NCBI RefSeq assembly: GCF_020907245.1
Contig: NZ_JAJJWH010000031.1
Coordinates: 1 to 51,508 of the forward strand
Length of the DNA: 51,508 nt
Source: Pontibacter harenae
GTDB taxonomy: Bacteria; Bacteroidota; Bacteroidia; Cytophagales; Hymenobacteraceae
Direction: 5' to 3'
Shown piece by piece: positions 7,598-15,865 of this stretch (positions within the stretch are counted from its first letter, which is position 1; each line of letters starts with the position of its first letter). A program made the translations under genes and the position numbers. The notes beneath the pieces were generated by a model, which ran no database searches, was not told the DNA's origin, and was given only the letters and a program-made list of their open reading frames with translations.

Positions 7598-8722
7598 ATG
7601 TCTACTGCCGATATAAGCGATTTTTTTGCGACACAACGGAAAACCCCTGAGATAAAATCGGAGATACTGAACGAGTACTTTAAGGTCTGGAGCAATACTA
7701 TGTTGCTGGAGCAGCGTTACCGCTCCACACACAGCTTGGCTTTTATTGATCTGTTTGCTGGTGAGGGCTTAAACGAGGATGGAAAGCCAGCCTCGCCAGT
7801 TAAAATACTCAATAGTGTTTTTGGCTCGACAGGAAAGCTTAATCTGAACAAGACAGTGCGCACCTTTTTTAATGATGAAAAGCAGAACGTTGTAACTAAG
7901 CTGAAAAATAATTTGGAAAATCTGCCTTATTATGAGGAGCTGATTCACAAGCCTGTTATTTTAAACGAGGAAGTAAACTTTAGCCTTCTGGCTAAACTGC
8001 TCGGAACCGAAACCCCGACGCTGATGTACCTCGATCCGTTCGGTTACCAGTTCGCACAACAGCTGCTGTTGCAATCTATAAAACGGTGGGGCCTGGACCT
8101 TTTCATGTTGTTCAATCCAGCTAAAATTCGAGTAGCTATACTAACCACAGCAGAAAGAGACATTCTATTCGATGTTTTTGGTGCAGAGCGCATAGCGAAA
8201 ATCAAGAACTTTTGTGAGCGGTACCAGGATGCCTCGCAGCGAGAAGATTTTATAGTTGATAATTTTGAAGAGGTCTTCAAAGAAAAAGATTACAAGACCT
8301 TTCGTTTCAAAATTAGCCTCCCTAAAAAGAACCAGACGGGCCACTACCTCTTTTTTGTAACTAAAACAGATGCTGCTTACATGAAAATGAAAGAGCTCAT
8401 GCTTATGTACAGCGACTATCAGGAAGACGGGGTGCCTCTGTTTGGAGCTAACATAAAGCACCAGTTGTCGCTTTTTCAGGAGCAGTACAGGTACTCCATT
8501 AAAAACTTAATAGCAGATCTGGCCTCCAAAGCTAGCTTTTACCATAACCTTCCGATTGAGAGTATATACAAGCACCACAACATCGGGACCAGCTACATAA
8601 GAGGGAACTATAAAGATGCTTTTGACCAACTAAAGAAGGATGGTGTGGTAGAGGCCATAAATCCAGTTTCCAGACAACCCATGAAGAAGGTTTCCTTTAC
8701 CTCGATTATCACCTATAAATGA
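7598..8722 (+). CDS. tcmP: Three-Cys-motif partner protein TcmP
   Basis: The N-terminal half matches the TcmP family: KSEILNEYFKVW (about 20-31), LAFIDLFAGEGLNEDGKPASP (about 47-67, methyltransferase-like Gly-rich loop), TFFNDEK (about 89-95) and a strongly diagnostic LMYLDPFGYQF (about 141-151). The fold is Rossmann-like. The C-terminal third looks like a winged-helix region (KDAFDQLKKDGVVEAI). TcmP proteins normally lie next to a three-Cys-motif phage Gp37/Gp68-type protein; none is present here, so this copy is an orphan. Function is unproven in the family; a nucleic-acid or defence role is speculation. The ATG at 7598 is preferred over an in-frame TTG six bases earlier. It lies next to an IS110 element, consistent with acquisition. 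Confidence 0.8.
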   Translation: MSTADISDFFATQRKTPEIKSEILNEYFKVWSNTMLLEQRYRSTHSLAFIDLFAGEGLNEDGKPASPVKILNSVFGSTGKLNLNKTVRTFFNDEKQNVVTKLKNNLENLPYYEELIHKPVILNEEVNFSLLAKLLGTETPTLMYLDPFGYQFAQQLLLQSIKRWGLDLFMLFNPAKIRVAILTTAERDILFDVFGAERIAKIKNFCERYQDASQREDFIVDNFEEVFKEKDYKTFRFKISLPKKNQTGHYLFFVTKTDAAYMKMKELMLMYSDYQEDGVPLFGANIKHQLSLFQEQYRYSIKNLIADLASKASFYHNLPIESIYKHHNIGTSYIRGNYKDAFDQLKKDGVVEAINPVSRQPMKKVSFTSIITYK

Positions 8723-8864
8723 TTGGCTTCCGCGAAGGGCATAAGTAGAGCGACACAGGTATCATAGCATAAAGCACTATCATATTGAATGTGCTTTTAA
8801 AACTTAGGCAGACAGTGCACACTTTATGTCTTGTATATTATAAGTTTACGTGTGGTGCTGGAGT

Positions 8865-9314
8865 TTATTTAATATTGCCTCTGTTTAAGATCAGGATAAC
8901 TTCTATAATTTTCGTTGCCAAGTCTATGTCTAGTTCTAGCGCTGAATGGATGTAATTTAGTAGCTCTTTTTCTTTCTCCTGTACAACACCATCAGCAAGT
9001 ACCAACTGTACGGTAAGTGAAAATAGAGTTGCTTTATTTTCTGGTGCAACTTTATCTACAGCATTATCAATCAGTCGTTTGCTGCCTACATCGTGGTGCG
9101 CGTAAAATACTTTTTTGCTATAGGCCAGTACATCATGCCCTTCAAACAAGGTTTTAGAAGCTAACGTGTTTGATAGTTCCTCTAGTTCTTCGTCTGCAAC
9201 ATCATCATCTACCGCCATGCAGGCATGCAGAATAGCTATCCAGGCTTCCTGCTCGTTTTGCGGTGAATAACTGGTATGAGGTGATTTTTCTGTTTTATTG
9301 AAGATGCCTTCCAT
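8865..9314 (-). CDS. TerB-like tellurite-resistance family protein
   Basis: The 149-residue, mostly helical acidic protein has the TerB-type pattern. The first helix carries acidic residues (HACMAVDDDVADEELEELSNTL, about residues 30-51). A second related half (VQLVLADGVVQEKEKELLNYIHSAL, about 103-127) shows the characteristic ADGxxxxxE motif. TerB domains bind metal, probably calcium, and are linked to tellurite resistance and membrane stress, but here there is no ter operon. The ATG at 9314 leads directly into the frame. Nearest neighbour is the hydrolase at 9401-10213, 86 bases upstream on the same strand, which may be co-transcribed. Confidence 0.75.
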   Translation of the reverse strand: MEGIFNKTEKSPHTSYSPQNEQEAWIAILHACMAVDDDVADEELEELSNTLASKTLFEGHDVLAYSKKVFYAHHDVGSKRLIDNAVDKVAPENKATLFSLTVQLVLADGVVQEKEKELLNYIHSALELDIDLATKIIEVILILNRGNIK

Positions 9315-9400
9315 CGTTATAATCGCTATACTTAAATGTTGCTTACTTAATAAAGTGCTCTTTTGTTCTTTTTATGCGGTCCTTTCTGTTATTTGGTATA

Positions 9401-10213
9401 CTAACTTCCTTTGCCACTGCTTAGTATTTGTGCTAACTCTCTTCGATAAATAGGATTGTCGTTCATGCCGTTGTGCCCTTGCCCTTCAAGTAAAATTACC
9501 CGATCTGTTGGTTTTAAGTGTGCTCTTAATTTTTCCGTTGAACCAGGATAAATAACTTTATCCATACCACCATGAAAAATGGCAATTGGAGCTTCTGTGT
9601 TTTGGATATAACGATAGGTATCAAACTTATATTTTAGTAGCACAGCAGGTATAAAAGGGTATAACTGCCGCATTAAATCGCCCAAACTATAATAAGGTGC
9701 TTGCAAAATCAACTGCTTAGGTTGTTTGACGGAAGCCAGCATGGCGGCTGCGCCCGTTCCTATAGAATAACCAATAACTACTGTTTGGCTTTCAGAATAC
9801 CTCTGAGTAATGACTGCATAAGCTGTCTGTACGTCATCAAAAAGTTGTTCTTCGCTGCTTATGTTTCCTTCGCTTTTGCCAAATCCACGGTAGTCGAGGA
9901 TGAAAATATCATAGTTCAAGTCTGTGTATACACTGGCTATTTCACCCCAAGTGTCTAGGGAGCCAGCATTGCCGTGTAAGTAAAACACCACTCCCTTAGG
10001 AGCAGGGGCTTTGAAAAGTAAACCATGTAGCTCGATTATATCTTTAGTAGGTATGAATATTTCCTCAAACTCCTGGTCAAATTTAAACTGGTAGTTCTTG
10101 GGCAATTTCTGCGGAAAGAAAATTATCCGTTCCTGTTGGAAAAATGCTAAGGCCATAAGTAGCAGGTAAAAGATAAGTAGTATAGCAGCAATATATAAGA
10201 TGATCTTAAGCAA
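9401..10213 (-). CDS. Membrane-anchored alpha/beta hydrolase (BEM46/ABHD13-like)
   Basis: The 270-residue serine hydrolase has an N-terminal membrane anchor (residues 3-23, then FFQQERIIFFPQKLP, the usual start of this subfamily). The oxyanion region is YLHGNAGSLDTW (about 79-90), the nucleophile elbow is GYSIGTG (Ser150), the acid lies in HGGMDKVIYPG and the catalytic His in GQGHNGM near the C terminus. Likely an esterase or peptidase at the cytoplasmic membrane; the substrate is unknown. The ATG at 10213 gives a complete anchor. It is divergent from the gene at 10414, leaving about 200 bases for two promoters. Confidence 0.85.
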   Translation of the reverse strand: MLKIILYIAAILLIFYLLLMALAFFQQERIIFFPQKLPKNYQFKFDQEFEEIFIPTKDIIELHGLLFKAPAPKGVVFYLHGNAGSLDTWGEIASVYTDLNYDIFILDYRGFGKSEGNISSEEQLFDDVQTAYAVITQRYSESQTVVIGYSIGTGAAAMLASVKQPKQLILQAPYYSLGDLMRQLYPFIPAVLLKYKFDTYRYIQNTEAPIAIFHGGMDKVIYPGSTEKLRAHLKPTDRVILLEGQGHNGMNDNPIYRRELAQILSSGKGS

Positions 10214-10413
10214 GGGCTATTGATTTAAAGGTGCAATAAGTATTACGAAATCAAGCCTAATCAGCGCATGTTGTATGAAGATTGTTTTGCATTTACACTA
10301 ATCACTCTTTCAATATAAAGGTATTGTTGCTAACAATATTAGTTTTTAGTGACTTTGATAGAACATGAGCAACAATAATGCGTATAATTTTAGTAAAACA
10401 AAGAGCTTGAAAT

Positions 10414-10782
10414 ATGAAACTGAACATAAATGAAAAACCTTTTCTGTCAGAAGGCAGGCATGTGGTAAAGGTAACAGAAGTAGAAGAGGGGCAAAGTGAA
10501 AACAAAGAGGTTCCTTTTATTAACTGCCGTTTGGAGAATGAGGATGGTTTTGTAAACCAACGTTTCTACCTGAGCGAGCCAGGGCAGCCGATACTGGCTT
10601 CCTTCTTAAAAGCACTCGGTATAGAAAAAAGGGAAGTAGACTCTAAAGAACTAAAGGGGAAGAGCCTTTCAGTAGAAGTGGAGGAGCGCTCTTATGAAGA
10701 TGCCGATGGAAAAGAGAAAACCATTAAACAAGCCACTCACTTTCAGGAGGTGGGAGACGCCAATAACACAGATAGAATCTAA
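10414..10782 (+). CDS. Small DUF669-like protein (122 aa), function unknown
   Basis: The 122-residue acidic soluble protein opens MKLNINEKPFLSEGRHVVKV, then has beta-rich segments (PFINCRLENEDGFVNQRFYL) and a helical ASFLKALGIEKREVD, ending with SVEVEERSYEDADGKEK. This layout recalls phage-type DUF669 proteins that accompany single-stranded DNA recombination genes, but no phage gene is nearby. The assignment is a pattern resemblance only. A perfect hairpin terminator follows directly (10791-10819), so it is a monocistronic unit. The codon use matches neighbours. Confidence 0.55.
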   Translation: MKLNINEKPFLSEGRHVVKVTEVEEGQSENKEVPFINCRLENEDGFVNQRFYLSEPGQPILASFLKALGIEKREVDSKELKGKSLSVEVEERSYEDADGKEKTIKQATHFQEVGDANNTDRI

Positions 10783-10790
10783 TAAAGAAT

Positions 10791-10819
10791 AAAAAAAGGA
10801 GCTAAATGCTCCTTTTTTT
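10791..10819 (+). terminator. Rho-independent terminator
   Basis: A perfect 12-bp stem AAAAAAAGGAGC / GCTCCTTTTTTT around a 5-base loop, with T7 on the right arm. It ends the gene stopping at 10782 and could also act on the opposite strand. Confidence 0.85.
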
Positions 10820-10951
10820 ATTTAAGGTATCGGCTAGTGCAGGTTTAATTCATCCCGCACAGACATATTCTTGCAATAGGTTATATTAGCAGCTCAAATC
10901 ACTTCTTAAAGCAGGAACAACATCAGAGAATAAAACAAGATTACTCGATTT

Positions 10952-12214
10952 TTAACTGCTGTATAAGGTGCTTTCTAGGTACTCGTTACGGAACTTACCC
11001 TGTGGATCATATTCTGAAACCAGTTTTCTAAAATCATCCATCTTTTCATAAAGAGGCTCTAACGCTGCCTGCGGCATTGTAAATAACTTTCCCCAATGTG
11101 GCCTTGCCTTAAATGGAGCCAACTCTTTTTCTATGATAGGTAACAACTTGCTTACGGCTGGCCAATTCTGCTTCCAAGTAAAATGTATGGCCACACTTAC
11201 TTGTTTGTAACTAGGGCTCAGCCAAAAATCATCCGCGGCAATGGTGCGTATTTCAGAAGTCAAAAGATAAGGGCTTATTTTTTCTCCTAAACGCGCTATG
11301 GCAAGTATGGCTTCTACGGCATGTTGGCTCTGAACAAAGTATTCAGATTGTAATTCTGTGCCACTGCTGGGCATAAAGCCCATCTTAAAGTGCGGCAACC
11401 GCTCATGCCAAGGGCCAGGAACACCCATTTGGGCCGTACAGTTTTCGGCAGACAGTTCTGCTATAGGATGTAAATCCTTGGTTGCTGCCTTTGCACCATA
11501 AAAATCTTGCATCTTCTCAAACATGGCACTTTCCTCTGCAAGGCTCTTAATCCAAACCTCATCTATGCTATCGCTTGCCCATGTGGTGAAAAGGCTAACA
11601 CTATAGCCAGCCTCTACTATTTTATGAAAATGATCTTTTAGTTGGGCTAACGGTAGCTGTTCGAAAACATATTGCCGAATTGTAAAGGATGGCTGAATGT
11701 CGAGCGTCAGTTTTGTAACGATACCCAGCGCACCAAGATTAACAACAGCACCGTAAAAATGCTCAGGAGAGGTTTCCTTAGAAAAGGTATGCATGCTACC
11801 GTCTGCAGCAACAAGCTCTAATGCAGTTACAGCCGTTGCTAAATTTCCATTTTGGCTACCTGACCCATGTGTTGCTGTGATGACAGAACCAGCCACGGAA
11901 ATATGCGGCAACGATGCCAGGTTGTGCAACGCATATCCATTCTCGTGCAGGTATGGGCTTAACTCTCCATATTTGATTCCACCTTCAACTGTAACTTTTT
12001 TTGCATTCGTATCCAGCGATACAACCTTATTTAAGTCTATTAGCGATACAAGATTATCCTTGCTATCCGCAATTGTGTTGAAGCAATGGCGGGTGCCTTG
12101 CCCTTTTAGTTTATCAAACCTCTTTACAAGCTGCTGTACTTCCTCTATAGATTTGGGATAATGTACCTGATCAGTACTGAATTCTATGTTGCCAGCCCAG
12201 TTTTTTATCTTCAT
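10952..12214 (-). CDS. FAD-linked oxidase, alditol oxidase / lactone oxidase type
   Basis: The enzyme probably oxidises a sugar alcohol or aldonolactone with O2 as acceptor. The 420-residue length fits AldO-type vanillyl-alcohol-oxidase family members. The N-terminal FAD-binding domain (about 1-175) shows GQGTRHCFN (about 38-46; the His matches the residue that covalently holds FAD in AldO), VTVEGGIKYGELSPYL (about 73-88) and SVAGSVITATHGSGSQNGNL (about 107-126). The C-terminal ALO-like domain includes GVPGPWHERLPHF and ends in the family's RPHWGK block plus FRNEYLESTL. It is divergent from the secreted GH13 enzyme (12362), with 147 bases between; both deal with sugars, but a joint role is inference. 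Confidence 0.85.
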   Translation of the reverse strand: MKIKNWAGNIEFSTDQVHYPKSIEEVQQLVKRFDKLKGQGTRHCFNTIADSKDNLVSLIDLNKVVSLDTNAKKVTVEGGIKYGELSPYLHENGYALHNLASLPHISVAGSVITATHGSGSQNGNLATAVTALELVAADGSMHTFSKETSPEHFYGAVVNLGALGIVTKLTLDIQPSFTIRQYVFEQLPLAQLKDHFHKIVEAGYSVSLFTTWASDSIDEVWIKSLAEESAMFEKMQDFYGAKAATKDLHPIAELSAENCTAQMGVPGPWHERLPHFKMGFMPSSGTELQSEYFVQSQHAVEAILAIARLGEKISPYLLTSEIRTIAADDFWLSPSYKQVSVAIHFTWKQNWPAVSKLLPIIEKELAPFKARPHWGKLFTMPQAALEPLYEKMDDFRKLVSEYDPQGKFRNEYLESTLYSS

Positions 12215-12361
12215 GCTCCATCGTTGTTAATAATGGTAAATATAAGGCTTTTGTACGGAGCACTGCTGCGCTTGATGTAATGTGTTTGTTAGAAGTCTGT
12301 AGCTTGTAACCTTGCAGGTGAGGAACTTCGTTTAGATGCGAGTATCTCCTACGCATCTGAT

Positions 12362-14125
12362 ATGAACAAATTCGTCTCTGGCTTAGCTGTAAACTTGCTG
12401 ATGTTTATGGTGCTGCCAACTGCCTGGGCTCAAGACAATCCTCCCACACCAAAAAAAATTAGCTCACCACATCAAACAAAAGGCCTATGGTACAAAAACT
12501 GTATCATTTATAATGTTGATGTGGACGCTTTTAAGGATTCTGACGGCGATGGAATTGGTGATATAAAAGGACTAACGCAGCAGCTGGATTACCTGCGGAT
12601 GCTGGGAGTAAATGTACTGTGGCTGGCACCGTTTCAGCCCTCACCCATGCAGGATAACGGCTACGATATTACAGATTACTATGGCGTAGACCCTAGTTTA
12701 GGAACGGAAGGCGACTTTGCTGAATTTATTTATCAGGCACATATGCGGGGTATGCGGGTGATCAATGATTTGGTGCTGAATCATACTTCCATTCAGCACC
12801 CTTGGTTCCAGGAGGCGCGCAGAAATAAAAACTCCCGCTACCGCGACTGGTATGTGTGGTCGGAGGAGCGGCCTGATGATTGGAACAAAGGCATGGTTTT
12901 TCCTGGAGTGCAGCAAGAAACCTGGACATACGACAAGGAAGCAGGAGCCTATTACTCGCACCGTTTTTACAAGTTTCAGCCTGACCTCAACTACAAGAAC
13001 CCTGAAGTGCAGGCCGAGGTGGAGCGTATAATTAGCTTTTGGCTAAGGCAGGATCTGGATGGGTATCGCCTGGATGCCGTTCCCTTCATTATTGAAGACC
13101 CCCGATCTGACAGAGAAGACCCGATACATTATTTTGAGCAGATTACCAGCTTTAGAAAATTAACACAGTGGCGCAAAGGCGAAGCCATAATATTGGGAGA
13201 AGCAAACGTGTTGCCAGATGAAAACATGCGCTACTTCGGCGATGAAGGAACTGGAATCCATATGATGTTTAACTTTTATGTGAACCAGCACATGTTCTAT
13301 TCGCTTGCCTCAAAAGATCTGCAACCCCTGAAAAAAGCTTTACGCGACACGCGCGATATTCCGCCTACCTCGCAGTGGGCACAGTTCCTGCGCAACCACG
13401 ATGAACTGGACCTGGGGCGGCTTACGGAAGCACAACGTAATAAAGTGTTTGAGGAGTTTGGGCCTAAGAAGAATATGCAGCTTTACGAACGTGGCATACG
13501 CCGCCGCCTGGCGCCCATGCTCCAAAATCGTAAACAAATGGAGATGGTTTATAGCCTAATGTTCTCTTTGCCTGGTACTCCAGTTATACGCTACGGCGAC
13601 GAAATTGCCATGGGCGACGACTTGAGCTTAAAAGAGCGGGAGGCAGTACGCACCCCCATGCAGTGGTCAGCCGATAAAAACGCAGGTTTCTCCTCTGCTA
13701 ACAAGAAGCTAGACAACCCTGTGATTGATAAAGGAGAGTATAGTTATAAGCGGGTAAATGTAGAAGCGCAGCTACGCGATCCGAATTCATTTCTGAACTG
13801 GACAAAAAAGCTAATTGATCTTCGGAAGCAGTGCCCAGAAATTGGTTGGGGAGCATGGCAGATTCTGGAGGCAAATTCTCCAGATGTTTTGGTTATGGAG
13901 TACGAGTGGAACGGCAGCCATTTAGTGTTGGTTCACAATTTTAGCGAACAGCCGCAGCAGGTAAGCTTTACTTCGGGGGCGACCGCCAAAGTGCGCCTGG
14001 AAAACCTACTGCAGCAAGAGACACTTAAACCAGACAAGGCAGGGGTCCATAAAATAAATATTGAAGGCTACGGCTACCGTTGGTACAGAGTAGGAGGGCT
14101 GCTACGCTTAAATGACTTAAAGTAA
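12362..14125 (+). CDS. Secreted GH13 alpha-amylase-family enzyme, trehalose-synthase-like
   Basis: GH13 enzymes of this type act on alpha-linked glucose oligomers; the closest pattern is maltose alpha-D-glucosyltransferase/trehalose synthase (GH13_16). A signal peptide ends near residue 24 (LPTAWAQ), placing the enzyme in the periplasm or outside, unusual for trehalose synthases, which are normally cytoplasmic. Conserved regions: VINDLVLNHTS (region I, 133-143), DGYRLDAVPF (region II, nucleophile Asp238), ILGEAN (region III, acid/base Glu280) and FLRNHDELD (region IV, Asp347). The family features MQDNGYDITDYY (96-107) and RTPMQW are present. A C-terminal beta domain (about 510-587) lacks the fused maltokinase found in some relatives. 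The ATG at 12362 is needed for the signal peptide. Confidence 0.88.
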   Translation: MNKFVSGLAVNLLMFMVLPTAWAQDNPPTPKKISSPHQTKGLWYKNCIIYNVDVDAFKDSDGDGIGDIKGLTQQLDYLRMLGVNVLWLAPFQPSPMQDNGYDITDYYGVDPSLGTEGDFAEFIYQAHMRGMRVINDLVLNHTSIQHPWFQEARRNKNSRYRDWYVWSEERPDDWNKGMVFPGVQQETWTYDKEAGAYYSHRFYKFQPDLNYKNPEVQAEVERIISFWLRQDLDGYRLDAVPFIIEDPRSDREDPIHYFEQITSFRKLTQWRKGEAIILGEANVLPDENMRYFGDEGTGIHMMFNFYVNQHMFYSLASKDLQPLKKALRDTRDIPPTSQWAQFLRNHDELDLGRLTEAQRNKVFEEFGPKKNMQLYERGIRRRLAPMLQNRKQMEMVYSLMFSLPGTPVIRYGDEIAMGDDLSLKEREAVRTPMQWSADKNAGFSSANKKLDNPVIDKGEYSYKRVNVEAQLRDPNSFLNWTKKLIDLRKQCPEIGWGAWQILEANSPDVLVMEYEWNGSHLVLVHNFSEQPQQVSFTSGATAKVRLENLLQQETLKPDKAGVHKINIEGYGYRWYRVGGLLRLNDLK

Positions 14126-14173
14126 CAGCATACAGGTATAGCTAGTAAAGACAAACACTGATCAGCGAAGGCT

Positions 14174-15130
14174 CTACTTTTTGTCTGCTCTTCCAGCCAC
14201 ATGGTCTGCATGGTAGGCATTGCGTTGGCCCATTGGTTTTTCTTCGCCAACGGTAGTGTCTTTCATTGTTTGGTGTTCTAGTTCAGAGTTGATTTCAGCT
14301 CCCAAAAGAACAATAAAGCTAGTTAGGTTAAGCCAAAGCATCATGATAACAACTGCCGCAACAGGTCCATAGGTCTCGTTATAGTTGCCGAAGTTGTTTA
14401 CATACCATGAGAAAAGAAGCGAACCGATGATCCAAAGTACGGTAGCTATGCCAGAACCCCAACTAACCCACTTAAACTTGGGATTATCACGGTATGGAGC
14501 AATTTTGTATAAAAAAGCCAACGATAGCATAACTATAACTCCTAAAAGAAGCCACCTGCTCAACTGCAAAATTGTTTTAATGCTATCAGGCAGCCCTAGT
14601 CGATCTATAAAAGCTGGGAAAGCAACTACCAGAGTGAAAGCCAAACCGCCTACTATAATGCCGCCAAGGGTAAACAGCATGGTAACCCCTGTCAGTTTGA
14701 TGAAACTTCTGTCGTTCCTTTCATCATAAGCAATGTTAATGCCCTCAAATAAGGATTTTGTGCCAGCGTTAGCACTCCACAAACTCAGTAAGATACTCAG
14801 CAAAACACCCCATCCCAGCGTGGAGCTAGACTTCTGAGCAATACTGTGTAGCCTTTCTGTCAGCATTTGGTGGGTTTCTTGTGGCAGTACAGATGTTAAC
14901 TGCGCCATTTGTTGCTCTACCTGAGCAGGTTCAGTTAAAAGGCCATAAATGGAAATAATAGCAGCTAACGTTGGAAAAATGGCAAGGAAGAAATAGAAAG
15001 CCACACCCGCAGCCACAATGCTAATGTTGTCGGTGCTCAGTTGCTCCTTTACTCTTAACATAACCTCTTTCCAACCTGATCCAGGTATATTTCTAGGCTT
15101 TTCAGCTGCTTTGCCTTTTGAATTTCTCAT
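14174..15130 (-). CDS. YihY/BrkB-family inner-membrane protein
   Basis: The 318-residue membrane protein has about six hydrophobic segments: SIVAAGVAFYFFLAIFPTLAA (about 38-58), a GWGVLLSILLSLWSA segment (about 101-115), GVTMLFTLGGIIVGGLAF, WLLLGVIVMLSLAFLYKIAP, GIATVLWIIGSLLFSWYV and AAVVIMMLWLNLTSFIVLLGAEI. The first segment with AxGVAFYFFLAIFP and the last with WLNLTSFIVLLGAEINSELEH are signatures of the UPF0761/YihY family. Function is unsettled; the RNase BN name sometimes given to it is a misassignment. The soluble tail is rich in charged and His residues. It is convergent with the GH13 gene, 48 bases apart, with no clear terminator. Confidence 0.85.
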   Translation of the reverse strand: MRNSKGKAAEKPRNIPGSGWKEVMLRVKEQLSTDNISIVAAGVAFYFFLAIFPTLAAIISIYGLLTEPAQVEQQMAQLTSVLPQETHQMLTERLHSIAQKSSSTLGWGVLLSILLSLWSANAGTKSLFEGINIAYDERNDRSFIKLTGVTMLFTLGGIIVGGLAFTLVVAFPAFIDRLGLPDSIKTILQLSRWLLLGVIVMLSLAFLYKIAPYRDNPKFKWVSWGSGIATVLWIIGSLLFSWYVNNFGNYNETYGPVAAVVIMMLWLNLTSFIVLLGAEINSELEHQTMKDTTVGEEKPMGQRNAYHADHVAGRADKK

Positions 15131-15451
15131 TAGTTTGTATTTTGTACTTTATCCTAATTATAAAAACGGAGCAAATTAGAATAGGTTAGCTGTTTTGCCA
15201 GTTCATGTAGCTTTAACAATTGCACACATACAGTAACTGAAGGTTGATAAGCAATAATATAGGGGTATTTTCACGCATGTAAATTTACAGTAGCTTTGTG
15301 TTTTGCTTTTAATTACAGAAGGCATAAAGCATTTATAAAATTGCATAACTTTTATTCTTTTATGACTTTAAAGTGCAGCAGGAACAAAATAGAAATCAGA
15401 AAGGCATGAAGCTTTGGCGAGGTACAATTTGAACGTTTCACTGTTGCAGCA
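15131..15451. other. Intergenic, no gene recognised
   Basis: About 320 bases upstream of the YihY gene, AT-rich. It should hold that gene's promoter. No coding frame or repeat was recognised before the element that begins at 15452. Confidence 0.4.
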
Positions 15452-15689
15452 TTCAGCGAGTGGGGGTAGGGGTAAAAAGGACAGCGACTAGACCTGATAT
15501 GCTGCCATAACAAGCCTAGCCGCTGTATTGGGTTCAAGTTATATTAGGACTTGCAAGCCCCTCTGCAATTTGTGAAGCATATTGCTTCTAATAGGCTTTT
15601 CTCCTCGCCAGCTAGGCCTTACTTTTCTCCTTGATGGGGGTAGTGGCCCATAGCCGTCAGGCTAAGGGCCACTACCCCCACTCGCTGAA
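15452..15689. repeat. MITE-like element with 18-bp terminal inverted repeats
   Basis: TTCAGCGAGTGGGGGTAG at 15452-15469 is matched exactly by its reverse complement at 15672-15689. The similarity continues outside (TTTGAACGTT versus TTTGAGCGTT), the left copy having an extra stretch of about 15 bases. The right part is itself a large hairpin: GGGGGTAGTGGCCC (15636-15649) pairs with GGGCCACTACCCCC (15666-15679), with an inner AGCC/GGCT stem. It contains no credible gene. No target-site duplication was identified. It lies in the gap between YihY (15130) and the CE2 gene (15866). Confidence 0.65.
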
Positions 15690-15865
15690 CGCTCAAACAG
15701 AAAATCGTCATCTGTGCACTTGGCAAAAGTTTATTGCCTTAAAGCTTGAATAGAAAAGTTCACTCTTCAAAGTTTTGGAAGCAGCTAAATATTATATGGT
15801 ATAACTAATGCAATTCTTGAGACAAATGCCTCAAGAACTGCAAACTATCAGAACTGCATTCATAC
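15690..15865. other. Intergenic, no gene recognised
   Basis: Downstream of the CE2 gene stop. A partly palindromic TTGAGACAAATGCCTCAA (about 15817-15834) may be a weak terminator for the CE2 gene. Nothing else was recognised. Confidence 0.3.
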
